This document shows positions 1 to 12,665 of a DNA stretch of 64,000 bases, piece after piece (positions within the stretch are counted from its first letter, which is position 1; every line of letters starts with the position of its first letter). The notes beneath the pieces were generated by a model, which was not told where the DNA came from, made no database searches, and saw only the letters and a program-made list of their open reading frames with translations. Location of the stretch: positions 1,488,001 through 1,552,000 of the forward strand of contig NZ_CP087968.1 in NCBI RefSeq assembly GCF_024703895.1, given 5' to 3'. Made by a program: the position numbers and the translations under genes. Source of the DNA: Nocardioides sp. B-3 (GTDB lineage Bacteria > Actinomycetota > Actinomycetes > Propionibacteriales > Nocardioidaceae).

Positions 1-2382
<2,382 letters not shown>

Positions 2383-2458
2383 GGTCTATTTCCTCGACGA
2401 TCTTGTTGGACGACTGGTCCGTCAGGTCGACCGGGAGGGACGATCCGACCCGCCGATT

Positions 2459-3061
2459 CTACCGGGGCGGCTCGGCCTGCTCGTCCAACATCTCATGGGC
2501 GACGGTGAGCGCCTCGACGGTCTCCTCGAAGTCGGTGTCGAAGCGGTCGTGCGCCACGACGGTGAGCAGCGCGTTGAGCGCGGCGCCGGCGAGGTTGCCC
2601 CAGTTGTTGACGTAGGAGAACTGCCACCACCACAGCGCCTCCGCGACGTTGCCCAGCTTGTAGTGGCGCAGGCCGTTGTCGAGGTCGATCGCGATCGAGG
2701 TGAGGTCGTCGGAGAGCTGGCTCTGCACGACGTCGGGCAGGTAGGGGTCGAAGACGAAGCTGTAGGTGTCGACGCTGTCGAGCATCCGCGCCAGCGCCAG
2801 CCGCATGTCGTCGATGTCGGCCTCCGGGCCGACGTCGGGTTGGTACTCCTCGCGTGGCTGGAAGTCGAGCTGCGCCCCGAGCCGGGCGCCCGCCAGCAGC
2901 ACCTGGCTGATCTCCAGCAGCAGCAGCGACACCGCCCGGGCGCCGTTGCCTCCGCGCGCGATGGCTCGCAGCGCCAGCAGGAAGCTCTCGATCTGGTCGG
3001 CGATCTGCGCGGCGAACTCGTCGTCCTCCGCCGTACGAATCTCTGAGGTCTGGTCAGTCAT
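2459..3061 (-). CDS. DUF5063 domain protein
   Basis: A 200-residue acidic, helical protein with no signal peptide or membrane helix. It matches the DUF5063 family that sits next to recR in many actinobacteria; typical stretches are [10 protein letters not shown] and [14 protein letters not shown]. The ATG at 3061 overlaps the end of recR by 8 bp, which argues for translational coupling. Its function is not known. The position inside the dnaX-ybaB-recR operon suggests a housekeeping role, but that is only context. Confidence 0.85.
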   Translation of the reverse strand: MTDQTSEIRTAEDDEFAAQIADQIESFLLALRAIARGGNGARAVSLLLLEISQVLLAGARLGAQLDFQPREEYQPDVGPEADIDDMRLALARMLDSVDTYSFVFDPYLPDVVQSQLSDDLTSIAIDLDNGLRHYKLGNVAEALWWWQFSYVNNWGNLAGAALNALLTVVAHDRFDTDFEETVEALTVAHEMLDEQAEPPR

Positions 3062-3654
3062 CTGCTGATCGCCTTCCTGCGAATGCGCGCCCGAGGGTCA
3101 CTTCGTCGGCGTACTCGAGGTCGCCGCCCACTGGCAGTCCACTCGCCAGCCGCGTCACGCGCAACCCCATGGGGCTGAGCATGCGGGTGAGATAGGTCGC
3201 GGTGGCCTCACCCTCGAGGTTGGGGTCGGTGGCCGGGATGACCTCGGTGACGGCCCCATCGGCCAGCCGGATCATCAGCTCGCGGATGCGGAGCTGCTCC
3301 GGCCCGATGCCGTCGATGGGCGAGATCGCACCACCGAGCACGTGGTAGCGGCCGCGGAACTCGCGCGTGCGCTCGATCGCGACCACGTCCTTGTACTCCT
3401 CGACCACGCACAGCAGCGCCCGGTCACGGCGCGGGTCGCGGCAGATCCGGCACTGCTCGTCCTGCGAGACGTTGAAGCAGATCGAGCAGAACCGCACCTT
3501 GTCCTTGACCTCGATCAGGACGTCCGCCGGGCGGCGTACGTCGGCAGGCTCGGCCTGCAGGAGATGGAAAGCGATCCGCTGCGCGCTCTTGGGTCCGACG
3601 CCGGGAAGTCGACCGAGCTCGTCGATCAGGTCCTCGGACGATGCCTTCGTACAA
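3054..3654 (-). CDS. recR: Recombination mediator RecR (one frame break)
   Basis: Works with RecO/RecF to load RecA at gaps. The start is TTG at 3654 (MYEGIV), nine bases after the ybaB stop. The frame breaks near 3637, where one extra C separates MYEGIV from [20 protein letters not shown]. The helix-hairpin-helix ([11 protein letters not shown]) is followed by a four-cysteine zinc site (CSICFN and CRICRD) and a Toprim domain (LCVVEE onward, with [12 protein letters not shown]). The corrected length of about 200 residues is normal. It is part of the ybaB-recR-DUF5063 operon. Confidence 0.95.
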
Positions 3655-3663
3655 CGAAGGGCC

Positions 3664-4074
3664 CTAGAAGCCGAGCTGGCCGCTGGGCGGCCCGCCCTCG
3701 GGACCGCCGAGGCCGGGCAGCCCACCGCCGAGACCCTCGAGGCCGCCGGCGAGCGGACCCATGGCCTCGTTGGCGATGGCCTCCGCCTTCGCCTTCGCGT
3801 CGCGGTAGGCCGCGATGATCATGTCGCTCAGGTCGGCGAGGTCGTCGGAGTCGGTGCCGTCGAACTGGCCCGCGGTGATGTCGACGCCCAGCAGCTCCCC
3901 GACGCCGTTGACGGTGACCGTGACCGCGCCGCCGGCCACCGTGCCGGTGACCTTCTGCTCGGTCAGCCGCTCCTGCGCGTCCCGGAGCTGCTCCTGCATC
4001 TGCTGCGCCTGCTGGAGCAGCGCGTTCATGTCGAAGCCGCCGCCACCGAGGGCGTCGAAGGGGTTCTGGGTCAT
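3664..4074 (-). CDS. ybaB: YbaB/EbfC nucleoid-associated protein
   Basis: Small DNA-binding protein, 136 residues, classically encoded between dnaX and recR. The core has the coiled [17 protein letters not shown] helix, the strand [16 protein letters not shown] and the [18 protein letters not shown] helix seen here as [17 protein letters not shown]- and C-terminal tails are glycine-rich. The ATG at 4074 starts [13 protein letters not shown]; a longer upstream frame exists but would overlap the dnaX end. It sits 31 bp after dnaX and 9 bp before recR. The frame is intact. Confidence 0.95.
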   Translation of the reverse strand: MTQNPFDALGGGGFDMNALLQQAQQMQEQLRDAQERLTEQKVTGTVAGGAVTVTVNGVGELLGVDITAGQFDGTDSDDLADLSDMIIAAYRDAKAKAEAIANEAMGPLAGGLEGLGGGLPGLGGPEGGPPSGQLGF

Positions 4075-4105
4075 GGGGTCTCCCGGGCTGGTGTGGATGG
4101 CTTGC

Positions 4106-6315
4106 TCACGAGTGCTTGATCTCCTCGACGATCTTCGCGCCGAGGGCCTGCTGCAGCAGGGCGGTGCTGTCCATCCCCCGGGTGTCCGGGGCCGGGTCGT
4201 CAGGATCGGCTGCTGCATCGGCCAACGCGCCGTGGTCGACGGGCGTTCCCGACTCGGGGCCCGCGTCTCGTGAGCGCTCCAGCGCCTCGCGGGCGGCGGT
4301 GAGGCCGGACGAGCTGCCGGGTGCGGGTGCTTCGTCGCTGGCCCAGCTCGGCGGGGAGTCTGGCGCGGCCGACGGGGCTTCCTCGCTCGCCCAGCTCGGC
4401 GGCGACTCCGGCGCCGCGGGTGCCTGCTCGACCGGGGCCGTGGCCGACTGCTTCACGACGGGTCGACCGGCATCGGGCTGGGCGCTGGGATCGATGATCG
4501 CGTCGATCTTCCACTCCCGCGCCGACCACGTCGATCGCGGCCCGGCGCAGGATCTCGTCGGACCCGCCCGCCGGGGAACGAGTCCTTCGCACCGGCGTTG
4601 GTGAAGCCCAGCGTCAGCGTCCTCGCGTCGACCGCGATCACCTGCGCGTTCTGCGTCAGGTGGATCCGGGTGACGCGGCGCTTGGCCTTGGTCGCCTCGA
4701 CGATGTCGGGCCACAACCGGCGTACGTCGACGAGGCTGAGGCTGCTCCCGGCCGTTGTCTCCGCCGGGGCGGGCGCGGTCGGAGTGGACGGGGCAGGCTG
4801 GGACGGGGCCGGCGTCTGGGCTTCCGCGGCTCGGACGGGTTCGTGCGTCGGTTCGTCGGCCGGCATGTCGTCGGGGGCCTCGTCGAAGCGCGGCGGGGCG
4901 AACATCGGCTCGTGTTCGCCGTGCTGCACCGGCGCGGTCGCCGGGGCGGGCATCGGGGCGGCCGGAGCAGCGGCGGGAAGGGCAGCGGCGGGAAGGGCAG
5001 CGGCGGGAAGGGCAGCGGCGGGAGGGGCAGCCCGGACGGGCGCGGGAGCCGCAGGCGCAGCCGGCGCCGGGGCGGGTGCGGTCGGAGCCGGGGCGGCTGG
5101 CCTCTCCGGCCGGACTGTCGGCGTACTCACCGAACCCGTGACGTCGATGCGACGCTCGATCCGGTCGAGGCGAGCCATCACGCCGTCGCTGGTGTCGTCG
5201 GCGCCGGGCAGGAGCACGCGCGCGCAGATGAGCTCGAGCAGGAGCCGAGGCGCCGTGGCGCCACGCATCTCGGTGAGACCTGACGCGACGATGTCGGCCG
5301 CGCGGCTGAGCTCGACGGCCCCGAAGCGCGCGGCCCGGGCGACGAGTCGCTCGCCGGCGTCCCGGGGCACGTCGAGGAGGCCACTCGCCGGGGCGTCCGG
5401 GACCGCGGCCACGATCACGAGGTCGCGCAGGCGACGCAGCAGGTCCTCGGTGAAGCGGCGTGGGTCACGACCGGTCTCGACCACCTTGTCGACCACCCCG
5501 AACACCGCGGCACCGTCGACGGCGGCAAAGGCGTCGACGACCTCGTCGAGGAGGGTCTCCGGCGTGAAGCCGAGCAGCGCCGCGGCCGGGTCGTAGGTGA
5601 CGCCGGCGGGACCTGCTCCGCCCATGAGCTGGTCGAGCACGGAGAGCGTGTCGCGAGCCGATCCGCCACCGGCGCGCACGACGAGCGGCAGCGCGGCCGG
5701 CTCGATGGCGACCTGTTCGAGCGCACACAGCTGGCTGAGGTAGTCGGAGAGCTGGCGCGGCGGGATCAGGCGGAACGGGTAGTGGTGGGTGCGCGAGCGG
5801 ATCGTCGGCAGCACCTTCTCCGGCTCGGTCGTGGCGAAGATGAACCGCAGGTGGGGCGGCGGCTCCTCGACCAGCTTGAGCAGCGCGTTGAAGCCCCGGT
5901 TGGAGACCATGTGGGCCTCGTCGATGATGTAGATCTTGTAGCGGTCGCGCACCGGGGAGAAGAACGCCTTCTCCCGCAGGTCACGCGCATCGTCCACACC
6001 ACCGTGCGACGCCGCGTCGATCTCGATCACGTCGATGGAGCCGCCGCCCTTGCGCGCCAGCTCGACGCAGCTGTCGCACTCACCGCACGGATCCGAGATC
6101 GGTGCGCGGGCACAGTTGAGGGCGCGGGCGAGGATCCGGGCCGACGTCGTCTTGCCGCAACCGCGCGGCCCGGAGAAGAGATAGGCGTGGTTGACCCGGT
6201 CGTTGGCGAGCGCGTTGCGCAGCGGCTCGGTGACGTGATCCCGGCCGATGACCTCGGCGAACGTCTCGGGCCGGTAGCGGCGATACAGCGCCAACGGTGA
6301 CTGGGGGGACTCCAC
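4106..6315 (-). CDS. dnaX: DNA polymerase III subunits gamma and tau (two frame breaks)
   Basis: Clamp-loader ATPase of the replicative polymerase. It starts at GTG 6315 (VESPQSPLALYRRYRPETF). Walker A is GPRGCGKTTSAR, the zinc module is CGECDSC with an upstream cysteine, Walker B is IIDEAHM, and sensor 1 lies near FIFATTEPEK. After the AAA+ and collar domains comes a long Ala/Pro linker (about residues 395-520) and a tau-like C-terminal region. Frame breaks near 4573 and 4520 are each explained by one extra G. Together with ybaB and recR it forms the conserved operon. Confidence 0.95.
4969..5028. repeat. 15-bp tandem repeat inside dnaX
   Basis: Four copies of a 15-bp unit (AGCGGCGGGAAGGGC on the plus strand; the fourth copy has one change) encode repeated LPAAA in the DnaX linker. 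Because the unit length is a multiple of three, copy-number change would keep the frame. Confidence 0.85.
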
Positions 6316-6376
6316 GACCCGAACCCTACGCACCGGCACCGACAGCGACCACAGCGGAACGACCGGGAAATGCGAA

Positions 6377-6463
6377 GGCCCCCCACGTACCCGACAGAGC
6401 TCGTCTGCCCTTGCTGCCTTCCGGCCCCGGGGGAGTTCAACAAGATGCCGCCACGTGGGGGTT
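6377..6463 (-). ncRNA. ffs: Signal recognition particle RNA (small bacterial type)
   Basis: The minus strand carries the conserved SRP domain IV hairpin, GGCCGGAAGGCAGCAAGGGC (about 6405-6426), with the GGAA tetraloop closing region and the asymmetric AGCA side. The ends pair as a long stem (CCCCCACGTGG near 6451-6461 with CCCCCCACGTACC near 6379-6391). The location between dnaX and tRNA-Ser is typical of actinobacteria. The boundaries are estimated from the terminal stem. Confidence 0.9.
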
Positions 6464-6567
6464 GGCGCAGAGTCTAGGTGAGGTGCGCGGCTGGTCCCAA
6501 CCGGGCCCGCCCGTCGCCGTACGCACTCGATTTCACCCGTCGTCCACCGACCGGTACGCTCCTGCGC

Positions 6568-6657
6568 GGAGGATTCGCCTAGTGGCCTATGGCGCTCGCT
6601 TGGAAAGCGGGTTGGGTGTGAAAGCCCTCAGGGGTTCGAATCCCCTATCCTCCGCCA
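6568..6657 (+). tRNA. tRNA-Ser (anticodon GGA), attachment site host
   Basis: A class II tRNA with acceptor GGAGGAT pairing with ATCCTCC, anticodon loop TTGGAAA (GGA), a long variable arm and the T-arm motif GGTTCGAATCC. CCA is encoded at 6655-6657. Its last 24 bases are repeated at 18702-18725, showing that an integrative element inserted here and restored the tRNA 3' end. Confidence 0.96.
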
Positions 6658-6660
6658 GTG
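6634..6660. repeat. attL copy of the 27-bp attachment repeat
   Basis: Begins GTTCGAATCCCC and ends CGCCAGTG. It covers the tRNA T-arm 3' side, the acceptor strand and three bases beyond CCA, and is identical to 18702-18728. Confidence 0.93.
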
Positions 6661-6717
6661 GTAAACCGCGTCTGACACGGGCCTTCTTGGTCCAGGGTCA
6701 GAGTGCTTTCTCGGCCC

Positions 6718-6736
6718 ATGTGCTGAAATATGTGCT
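6718..6736. repeat. Left pair of putative integrase arm sites
   Basis: ATGTGCT occurs at 6718-6724 and 6730-6736, spaced 12 bp, just beyond and overlapping the end of the integrase gene. The same heptamer pair with the same 12-bp spacing and orientation lies inside the right end of the element. Arm-type binding sites for tyrosine integrases commonly take this form; the function is inferred. Confidence 0.5.
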
Positions 6737-7962
6737 AGGCCTCGTCGAGATGAGCCGCAAAGCGATCAACTGCGGCCTTCTGCATCGTCGGTGTGACGTG
6801 GCTGTAGATGTTCATCGTCGTAGTGATCGTGGAGTGCCCGAGGCGCTCTTGAACGACCTTCGGATGCTCCCCAAGCTCGAGCAGCAAAGTCGCGTGCGTG
6901 TGCCGGAGGCCCTTGAGGGTGACTCGAGGCAGTTCGTCCAGCTCGGCCTGCGCGCGTGGACGCGGGAGGTCCAGCGCCGGCTGACCTCGTTGGGCGAACG
7001 GATCTCGCCCGCGTCGTTGCCAAAGACGTAGGCATCCGCTCGTGCGAGGTTCAGCGAGATGGCTCCTCGCGCCGACTTGTACGCCTTGAGCACGGCAAGC
7101 GTCTCGGTGTCGAGGTCGAGGACTCGCGCCGATCCTGTCTTGGTGGTCTTCGCCTTGTTACGTGTGGTCACATCGGCGGCCCGCCTGATGCCGAGCCTGC
7201 CGGTGCTGAAGTTCAGATCGCCCCAACGCAGGGCCAGCGCCTCGGAGCGACGCATGCCGGTGTAGGCGATGGTGCGCCATAGCGGGAAGAGTTCGTCATC
7301 GAGCTCGTCGTGGTTCCAGCTCAGGAAGGCGTGGAGCTGCGGGCCGGTCCGGGTGATGATCTCCGGCTTCTGTGCGCACACTGGCTCGCGGTGGGTGGGT
7401 TGACGGCGCGCTTCTTCTTGGCGGGGTTCAGCAGGATCAGCCCGTCGTCGACGGCGGCGTCGAGCATCGCGGCGAGCAGGACGTGGACCTTGGAGACGGT
7501 GTTGGCCGACAGCGGCTTCCCGTACCCGGTCCTGTCGCGGCGGCCAGAGGTCTCGAGCTGTCGGTAGTGGGCCGCGATCCCGGTGGCGGTGAGCTTGTCG
7601 AGCTGGATTGCGCCGAGATAGGGGGTCACGTGGTTGCGGATGACCTTCTTGTAGCCCTCGATGGTGGAGTTCTGCAGCCGCAGCCCGGCGATCCAGTGTT
7701 CGGCGTAGTCACCGATGGTTGGGACCTTGGTCTGGAACCGCGCGTTGTTCTTCTTCTTCGTCAATGCCTCTGCAAGCACTCGTTGTGCGTCGTCGAGGCT
7801 CTTGAACCCACCACGAGTGAGCCGTGTATCGCCGAGCTCGGGTCGCTCGGGGTCCTTGGGGACGTAGATCTGGAACTTCCAACGCTGGCCACTTTGGGTT
7901 TCGTAAGACGTGATCGATCCAGCGTGCCGGGACCGAGAACGGCGAACCGGCTTCTCGGACAT
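6735..7962 (-). CDS. int: Tyrosine-type site-specific integrase (two frame breaks)
   Basis: Catalyses integration and excision at the tRNA. The ATG at 7962 gives MSEKPVRRSRSRHAGSI. An N-terminal arm-binding region (about residues 20-75) is followed by a SAM-like core-binding domain (TIGDYAEHWIAGLRLQN) and a catalytic domain with Arg in TGMRRSEALALRWGDL, the HTHATLLLELG and RLGHS boxes, and the tyrosine in TTTMNIYSHV. All RHRY-type residues are present. Frame breaks occur near 7380 and 6955. It starts 1 bp after the upstream regulator gene, so the two are coupled. The stop overlaps one arm-type repeat. Confidence 0.93.
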
Positions 7963-7963
7963 G

Positions 7964-8552
7964 TCAGGCCCACCCGTCGGCCGTGTCGTCACGAGGGGCA
8001 GGCAGGGCATCGGGGTCCAGCGCCATGAGCCGGACGCGAGCAGCATCGCGGCGTGCGCGGAACGAGGCCAAGCGCTCCTCGTAGGTGGCGCGGTGCACAG
8101 TGTTGCCTTCACGTCCGTCCTCGTACTGCATCATGAGGTTCTCGTAGTAATGGATGGAGCTGACCGCGGAGTAGTACTCGTCCTTCCAGTAGCGAGCGAG
8201 GTCCTCAGTGGTGAGTTTGGCCTGACCCCGGACCCAGACCTCGGATCTCCTCAAGGTTGAACTGGCCGCTGGGCACGCCGGTCGGCGGCGAGACAACTTC
8301 AAGTGGGGCCAGCAGTGCCGCCGGCGTCGTCTGCAGGATGAAGGCGAAGACAGTCAGGTCATCGACGTCCACCCGCCGGTCGCCGTTCTCAATCTTGCTC
8401 AACGCCGAAGGCGACATCGCCCGTCCGGTCTCCTTGACCCGCTCGGCAAATGTTCGCAGGTCCATGCCGATCGCCTGTCGCGCACTACGCAGGTTTGCCG
8501 CTGCCTGCGCGTTCGTGTTTCCAGCCGGATTTCCTCGTTGGCGTGACTCCAT
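7964..8552 (-). CDS. XRE-family regulator, probably one gene with a C-terminal extension (one frame break)
   Basis: Starts at ATG 8552 with MESRQRGNPAGN. Residues about 18-80 form a Cro/C1-type helix-turn-helix; ALSKIENGDRRVDVDDL is the recognition-helix region. The N-terminal frame would stop at 8205. A second frame (QAKLTTEDLARYWKDEYYS to DDTADGWA, stop 7964) continues directly if one G is removed near 8243, giving EEIRVWVRGQAKLTTEDL. I therefore read one protein of about 195 residues with a charged helical tail. The alternative is two overlapping genes. It lies divergently from the excisionase and 1 bp upstream of int, so it is the likely repressor of the module. Confidence 0.7.
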
Positions 8553-8644
8553 ATAGGAAACGTACACCGTCGCTCTTGAAACAACAAGCGCGAACGTGTA
8601 ATGTCGATGACCTTCACATGACGCGCGAGATAGGGAGATGCGAC
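8553..8644. promoter_or_regulatory. Divergent control region between XRE regulator and excisionase
   Basis: This 92-bp AT-richer gap separates the two oppositely directed regulatory genes, so it must hold both promoters and probably the operator for the XRE protein. Near-inverted elements ACGTACACC (8560s) and ACGTGTAAT (8590s) are candidates for operator half-sites; no exact palindrome was found. Confidence 0.45.
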
Positions 8645-8852
8645 ATGAGAGCAGCCACCATGACGATCCAGACGCTGCGGAGCGCACCCAGCCTCGGTTA
8701 TTACCCGCACCGACGCCGCGGCAGCCCTTGGCGTCGACCCTCGGACGGTCACAGCAGGTATCGAGAACGGCACGATCCCGTCGGTCAGGCTCGGCCGCCG
8801 GGTCCTGATCCCGAGGGAGAAGTTCCTCAAGCTCTTCGATCCCGACGACTGA
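8645..8852 (+). CDS. xis: Excisionase-type small HTH protein (one frame break)
   Basis: The main coding part is a winged/MerR-like HTH of the excisionase family: ITRTDAAAALGVDPRTV, then a short turn and the wing SVRLGRRVLIPREKFLKLF, ending at TGA 8850-8852. No start codon exists in that frame, because a stop lies at 8661. The upstream frame with ATG 8645 (or 8660) reads MTIQTLRSAPSL and joins directly if one G is removed at 8696-8697, giving about 68 residues. Divergence from the XRE regulator and closeness to int support a role in directing excision. I infer the function from the fold and the position. Confidence 0.7.
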
Positions 8853-9219
8853 CTGACTCGCTCTCGGCTCGGGCGCGGGGGGCAGACCCGTGGCGACGGT
8901 TGAGAGTTTCGGTTGGTGTCGCGCGGCCTGTCGTCCCGGTCGACGAGCGACCTCGCGGCGGCCCACCGGAAACGACCAGATTCGGCCGTTTCTGGGGTCG
9001 CGACAAGTCGCAGGGTCGGCCGAGCGCCAGTGGACGCCCCCTCACCGGACATTCGTCCGGACGGGCTATCCGGACAGCACATCGACCTTCGGACCGCTGA
9101 CCTGCATCAGCCCGCGAACGGTTCGTCGGCTTGCGGGACGATGCGGCCGGAGTGCCCGGCGTCGGCGTCGGCGTCGGCGTCGGCGCAATCACACGCGGCG
9201 GTAGGCGTGCACTCGCTAA
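8853..9219. other. Non-coding stretch with an imperfect palindrome and a hexamer repeat
   Basis: I see no convincing gene in these 367 bp. At 8969-8992 there is a 24-bp imperfect palindrome with GAAACG and CGTTTC ends. At 9158-9186 GGCGTC is repeated 4.5 times. Part of the palindrome reappears inverted at 15588-15611. Confidence 0.6.
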
Positions 9220-10321
9220 TCAAGGAACACGAAGTTCGGCCAGCGGGTCGCGGCTAGCTGCCCAGCTGGCGGGCGCGACCGCTGCCGTGGTCGCCGTCAC
9301 AATGAAAGCGGACACAACGGCGAACAGGTAGGTGAATGTAGGCAGCGGGTCGCCGGTTGCTGCAAGGACTGCCACTCCCACCGCAGTGCCCCCGGCGGCT
9401 CCTACAGCTGAGACCGGGGCAACTTGCGCGCTCATCAGGACCATGATCATGGTCCTCGTCGCACTCGAGGGCCCGTCTGCGGCCGAAGTCCTTACGACGC
9501 ATGAGTGAGAGGCTCCATACATTCACGAGGATCGCGAAGGCTGACGCGATCAGTATGCCTAGAACCAGACTATGGCTCTGACGTGTGAGTTGTCCGTCGA
9601 GCGCTACGCGCAGCTCGGCCAACTGCTCAGATGTCCCTAGCGTCAGGTTTCCCGGATCTATGCCACTTAGCGAGTCGGTGACAAGTTCTGTGACCAGCGG
9701 CAGGTTTGCTGGTTGATCGGCCACGACGGTCAACATCGACAATCGCGCGGTCGAGTTGGTCTCCCTCGGCACGAGCACAACGGGTTCTATCGAGGACAGA
9801 TGTTCGGGCAAGACGATGCGCCCACTAACGAGGCTCTCAGTTCCTTGGCTGTCGACGATCGATCCCCTGCCGGCGAGTAGTCCCATGGCCTCGACCGCGT
9901 CGGTGGTCGCCAAAGCTTGCGGAGATCCGGTGACGGGCGCGAGGGGTGTCACGGGCGAACCGGCTAGCCAACCGTAAACGGTTCTCATGGCGACGGGTGT
10001 GCCTCCACCGCTCGTTGAGGTGACATCGACGATCGGGCCGAAGCCTGTGACTTCCTCGATTACGTCTCCGTAGGTGCTGAGTTGGTCGACCGGGGTGGCG
10101 TTGAACTCGTCTTGTGGTGTTGAGATTCGGACCGTAACGGTCCGGGTGCCAACAGCGTCGATGTCGGCAAGAACAGCGGCTTCGGCTCCTGCGGATCGGC
10201 CAGCCGTGATGAGGACGACCGCCGCAGAACCGAGTACTACCAGCAGGGTCATGGCGGTGCTGACGCGTTGACTCCCGGCGGCGGCAACGACCTCCTTCAG
10301 CCATGCAGTGAAGGGCATCAT
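9220..10321 (-). CDS. ABC exporter permease, MacB/FtsX-like (one frame break)
   Basis: Membrane subunit of the exporter encoded with the next two genes. It has one N-terminal helix (TLLVVLGSAAVVLITAG, about residues 24-40), a long extracytoplasmic domain (about 45-245), then a helix (LVLGILIASAFAILVNVWSL), a RRKDFGRRRALGAT cytoplasmic loop and two further helices ending in SRDPLAELRVP. This one-plus-three layout with the RRKD...RRALGA loop is the FtsX/MacB signature. The frame shifts near 9470. The ATG at 10321 overlaps the ATPase stop (ATGA). Confidence 0.85.
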
Positions 10322-10977
10322 TCACCGCTCTTGGATCTGAGGATGTGCTGGGAGTCGCTCCACGCCGCAACTCGTTGATCATGGGTGATGACGATCACTA
10401 CGGCACCCTGATCAGCTTGCTCACGCAGCATGGCTAAGACCGTGTCCGCCGTGCTGGGGTCCGAGTTGCCTGTGGGTTCGTCAGCAAAGATGACCGTGGG
10501 GCTTCCGACGAGGGCCCTGCACATGGCGATCCGCTGGGCCTGACCGCCTGAGAGTTGTCCCGGTAACCGCTCGGGCGGCACGTCGACGCCCATCGCGGTC
10601 AACAAGTCGATGGCCCGCGCCTTGAGAGTGCTCGGGTCGATGCCCCTATAGAGCGCAGTCTCAAGCACATTTGCCATCACCGTTCGCGTGGGGTCGAGGG
10701 CGGCGTCTTGGAACACGAACCCGAACCGTCGGGCTCTAATCTTGGCGCGCTCTGCGTCTGACAGGTTGTCGACCCGCTGGCCGTCCAGAACGACGGCTCC
10801 TGCCCTCAGCTTCAGCATCAAGGCCAGCAGGTAGATCCGCGTGGACTTGCCGCAGCCGGACGGTCCGGTGATGGCCGAGACACTGCCTGCAGGAAAGACG
10901 GCAGACCAATCCTCGACGACTAGCGGGCCGCGCGAGGTGTATCCGAAGTCAACCTGGGTCGGCAACGAGATGGGCAT
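10318..10977 (-). CDS. ABC exporter ATPase, LolD/MacB type
   Basis: An intact 219-residue nucleotide-binding subunit. Walker A is GPSGCGKST, the Q-loop FVFQDAALDPTRTV, the signature LSGGQAQRIAMCRAL, Walker B VIFADEPTGNSD and the H-loop ITHD. The DEPTGNSD form and the short length are typical of MacB/LolD-type ATPases that power mechanotransmission exporters. It begins 3 bp after the adaptor gene ends and overlaps the permease start, so all three are one operon. Confidence 0.93.
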   Translation of the reverse strand: MPISLPTQVDFGYTSRGPLVVEDWSAVFPAGSVSAITGPSGCGKSTRIYLLALMLKLRAGAVVLDGQRVDNLSDAERAKIRARRFGFVFQDAALDPTRTVMANVLETALYRGIDPSTLKARAIDLLTAMGVDVPPERLPGQLSGGQAQRIAMCRALVGSPTVIFADEPTGNSDPSTADTVLAMLREQADQGAVVIVITHDQRVAAWSDSQHILRSKSGE

Positions 10978-10980
10978 CCG

Positions 10981-12076
10981 TCATTGGGTCGTCTCGACAT
11001 CGCCCGGCACCCGCAACTTGGTGCCGGCAACGACTCCCTCTATCAGCGCCTGACCTCCGGATGTTGCCACAACGATCACCGCAACAGTCTCGCCGCCGTC
11101 AGTAACGACCGCAGTTGATCCGTCGGGCCCCACAACGAGAGCCGCAGTCGGAATCACCGGACCCGACGCGGGGGCAAGCACCGTGATGCGCGCCTTTACG
11201 GAGCTGTCTCCGGCGATGGCAACGGAGTCGCACTGACGACCGCAGATGCTCTTGCGATCGCCGATCGCGGCGAGGGTGGCCACTGCGGAGCCATCTTCGC
11301 GGGGTGCCCGGATGGCATCTATCTGGGCCGACCAGGAGTGGTCCTTCAAGTTGAGCGAGACTCTCATGCCCGGCTCGACCAAGGCGCGTTGCCCCGGCGG
11401 AAGATCGATCGAGAATGAAGGTGTCGCTGGCAACAACCGTGCCACCGTGTCTCCTTCGGTCAGCAGAGTTCCGACCACGCCCTTGCCGCCACCGGACGAC
11501 TCACCGTTAAGCGTGTCCTCCCAGCCGACTACCGCGGGCAGCCTCTTGACGAACAGGAGACTTCCTAGGGGGACGGATCCCGTCGCACGTTGTCCGGTCG
11601 CCCGCTGCCACAGGTTGAGCTGCGCGAGGGTGGCCGAGTCGAAGAGACCGTCAGGAGCCGCAGTTCGGTGACCGGTCGCGACCAGCATCCGCTGGAGTTG
11701 GTTCACGTCGGCACCGCGAGCGCCCGGCACAAGCGCGCGGAACGTCGGCACCTCACCCACTGCAACAGCAACTGCTGCGAGATCCACCGTGTAGACGACG
11801 TCTCCCCGAACCGACTGTGTCGCCGCTGCCAACGAGTCGCTGAGTGAGCACCCCGCCCACTTGGTTCAAGAGTTGGTCGCCGCCGGTCCAAGCAGCGACG
11901 GCGTTCAGGTTGATCGACCCGGAGAGCTCTCGTTCCTGCACGTCAATGAGCGAAAAGGCGGCGCCCTCAGGCAGAGGCGGTGGGGGGCTGAAGATCGTAC
12001 GCGCCGCCCAACCGAAGGTCGTGCCTGCCGCCAGCAATGCCACCACGATCGCGATCTGGCTGCGGCTCACAACCAT
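10981..12076 (-). CDS. Peptidoglycan-binding, HlyD-like exporter adaptor (one frame break)
   Basis: ATG 12076 begins MVVSRSQIAIVVALLAAG, a membrane anchor, followed by a proline-rich spacer (FSPPPPLPEG). About residues 110-165 form a peptidoglycan-binding domain 1 (PGARGADVNQLQRMLVATGH, DGLFDSATLAQLNLWQ). The rest is beta-rich with a late barrel-like segment (VIPTAALVVGPDGSTAVV), as in periplasmic adaptor proteins. The frame breaks near 11835. It likely links the ABC exporter to the cell wall. An alternative ATG at 12091 exists. It ends 3 bp before the ATPase gene. Confidence 0.82.
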
Positions 12077-12098
12077 GACGCCTCGGTGCATACCGGAG

Positions 12099-12665
12099 TC
12101 AAAGCTCGACCTGCGGACAGACCTTCTCCAAGGAAGTGAAATCATCTGCGCTCATCGACGGCACCGGGACGAAACCCCAAGGAAGCCACTGGTTCGCTCC
12201 GCCACCGGCGAAGAAGGAATCCTTCCATGCCTGAAAGCTTGGAGCCTTCGGGACGTCGTACCCCCGGTCGCGCAAGCACTCCGCAGATTCGACGACGGCG
12301 TCGTATCCGCTCTTCCAGCGCTCAGCAGAGACGTCCTCAGGCTGCTCGATGGTCTCATTCTGTTCTTGGCACTCGTTCGTGTCGGCGACATACGCGTCGT
12401 ATTGCTCCTCGGAGACGCCCGGTGCGTACCAACTGTCGTCCTCATGAATCTCGATGTCCCAGCCTCGTTCGCGCATGCAAGCAACGCTGGCGTCCAGAAA
12501 ATCGGAGGATTGCTTTGCCGCGTCGGTCTCGGGCCTTGGTTGCTGGGGGTCGCCGGAGCAGCCGGTAACCAGCAACCCGACCACCGCGCCAAGGAGGGCT
12601 ATGAACAGCCTCCCGGGCGCGGTGGGCTCTGGAGCGTTGTGTGGCGCGGAGCGTTCAGTTGTCAC
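12099..12665 (-). CDS. Putative lipoprotein of the export cassette
   Basis: A 188-residue intact frame. It starts at GTG 12665, overlapping the end of the secreted-protein gene by 11 bp. The N-terminus has a helix and lipobox (LFIALLGAVVGLLVTGCSG, lipidated Cys about residue 36). The mature part has a CMRERGWD motif and a second ECLRDRGYD motif, suggesting an internal duplication, and four further spaced cysteines. Similar lipoproteins beside MacB-like ABC genes are familiar in actinobacteria, but I cannot assign a role. A substrate receptor or an immunity protein would both fit the context. Confidence 0.75.
   Translation of the reverse strand: MTTERSAPHNAPEPTAPGRLFIALLGAVVGLLVTGCSGDPQQPRPETDAAKQSSDFLDASVACMRERGWDIEIHEDDSWYAPGVSEEQYDAYVADTNECQEQNETIEQPEDVSAERWKSGYDAVVESAECLRDRGYDVPKAPSFQAWKDSFFAGGGANQWLPWGFVPVPSMSADDFTSLEKVCPQVEL

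Noticed and set aside
9158..9186. Possible CRISPR-like or binding-site array of GGCGTC hexamers
   Set aside because: Only 4.5 contiguous copies of a 6-bp unit without spacers; simple slippage repeat.
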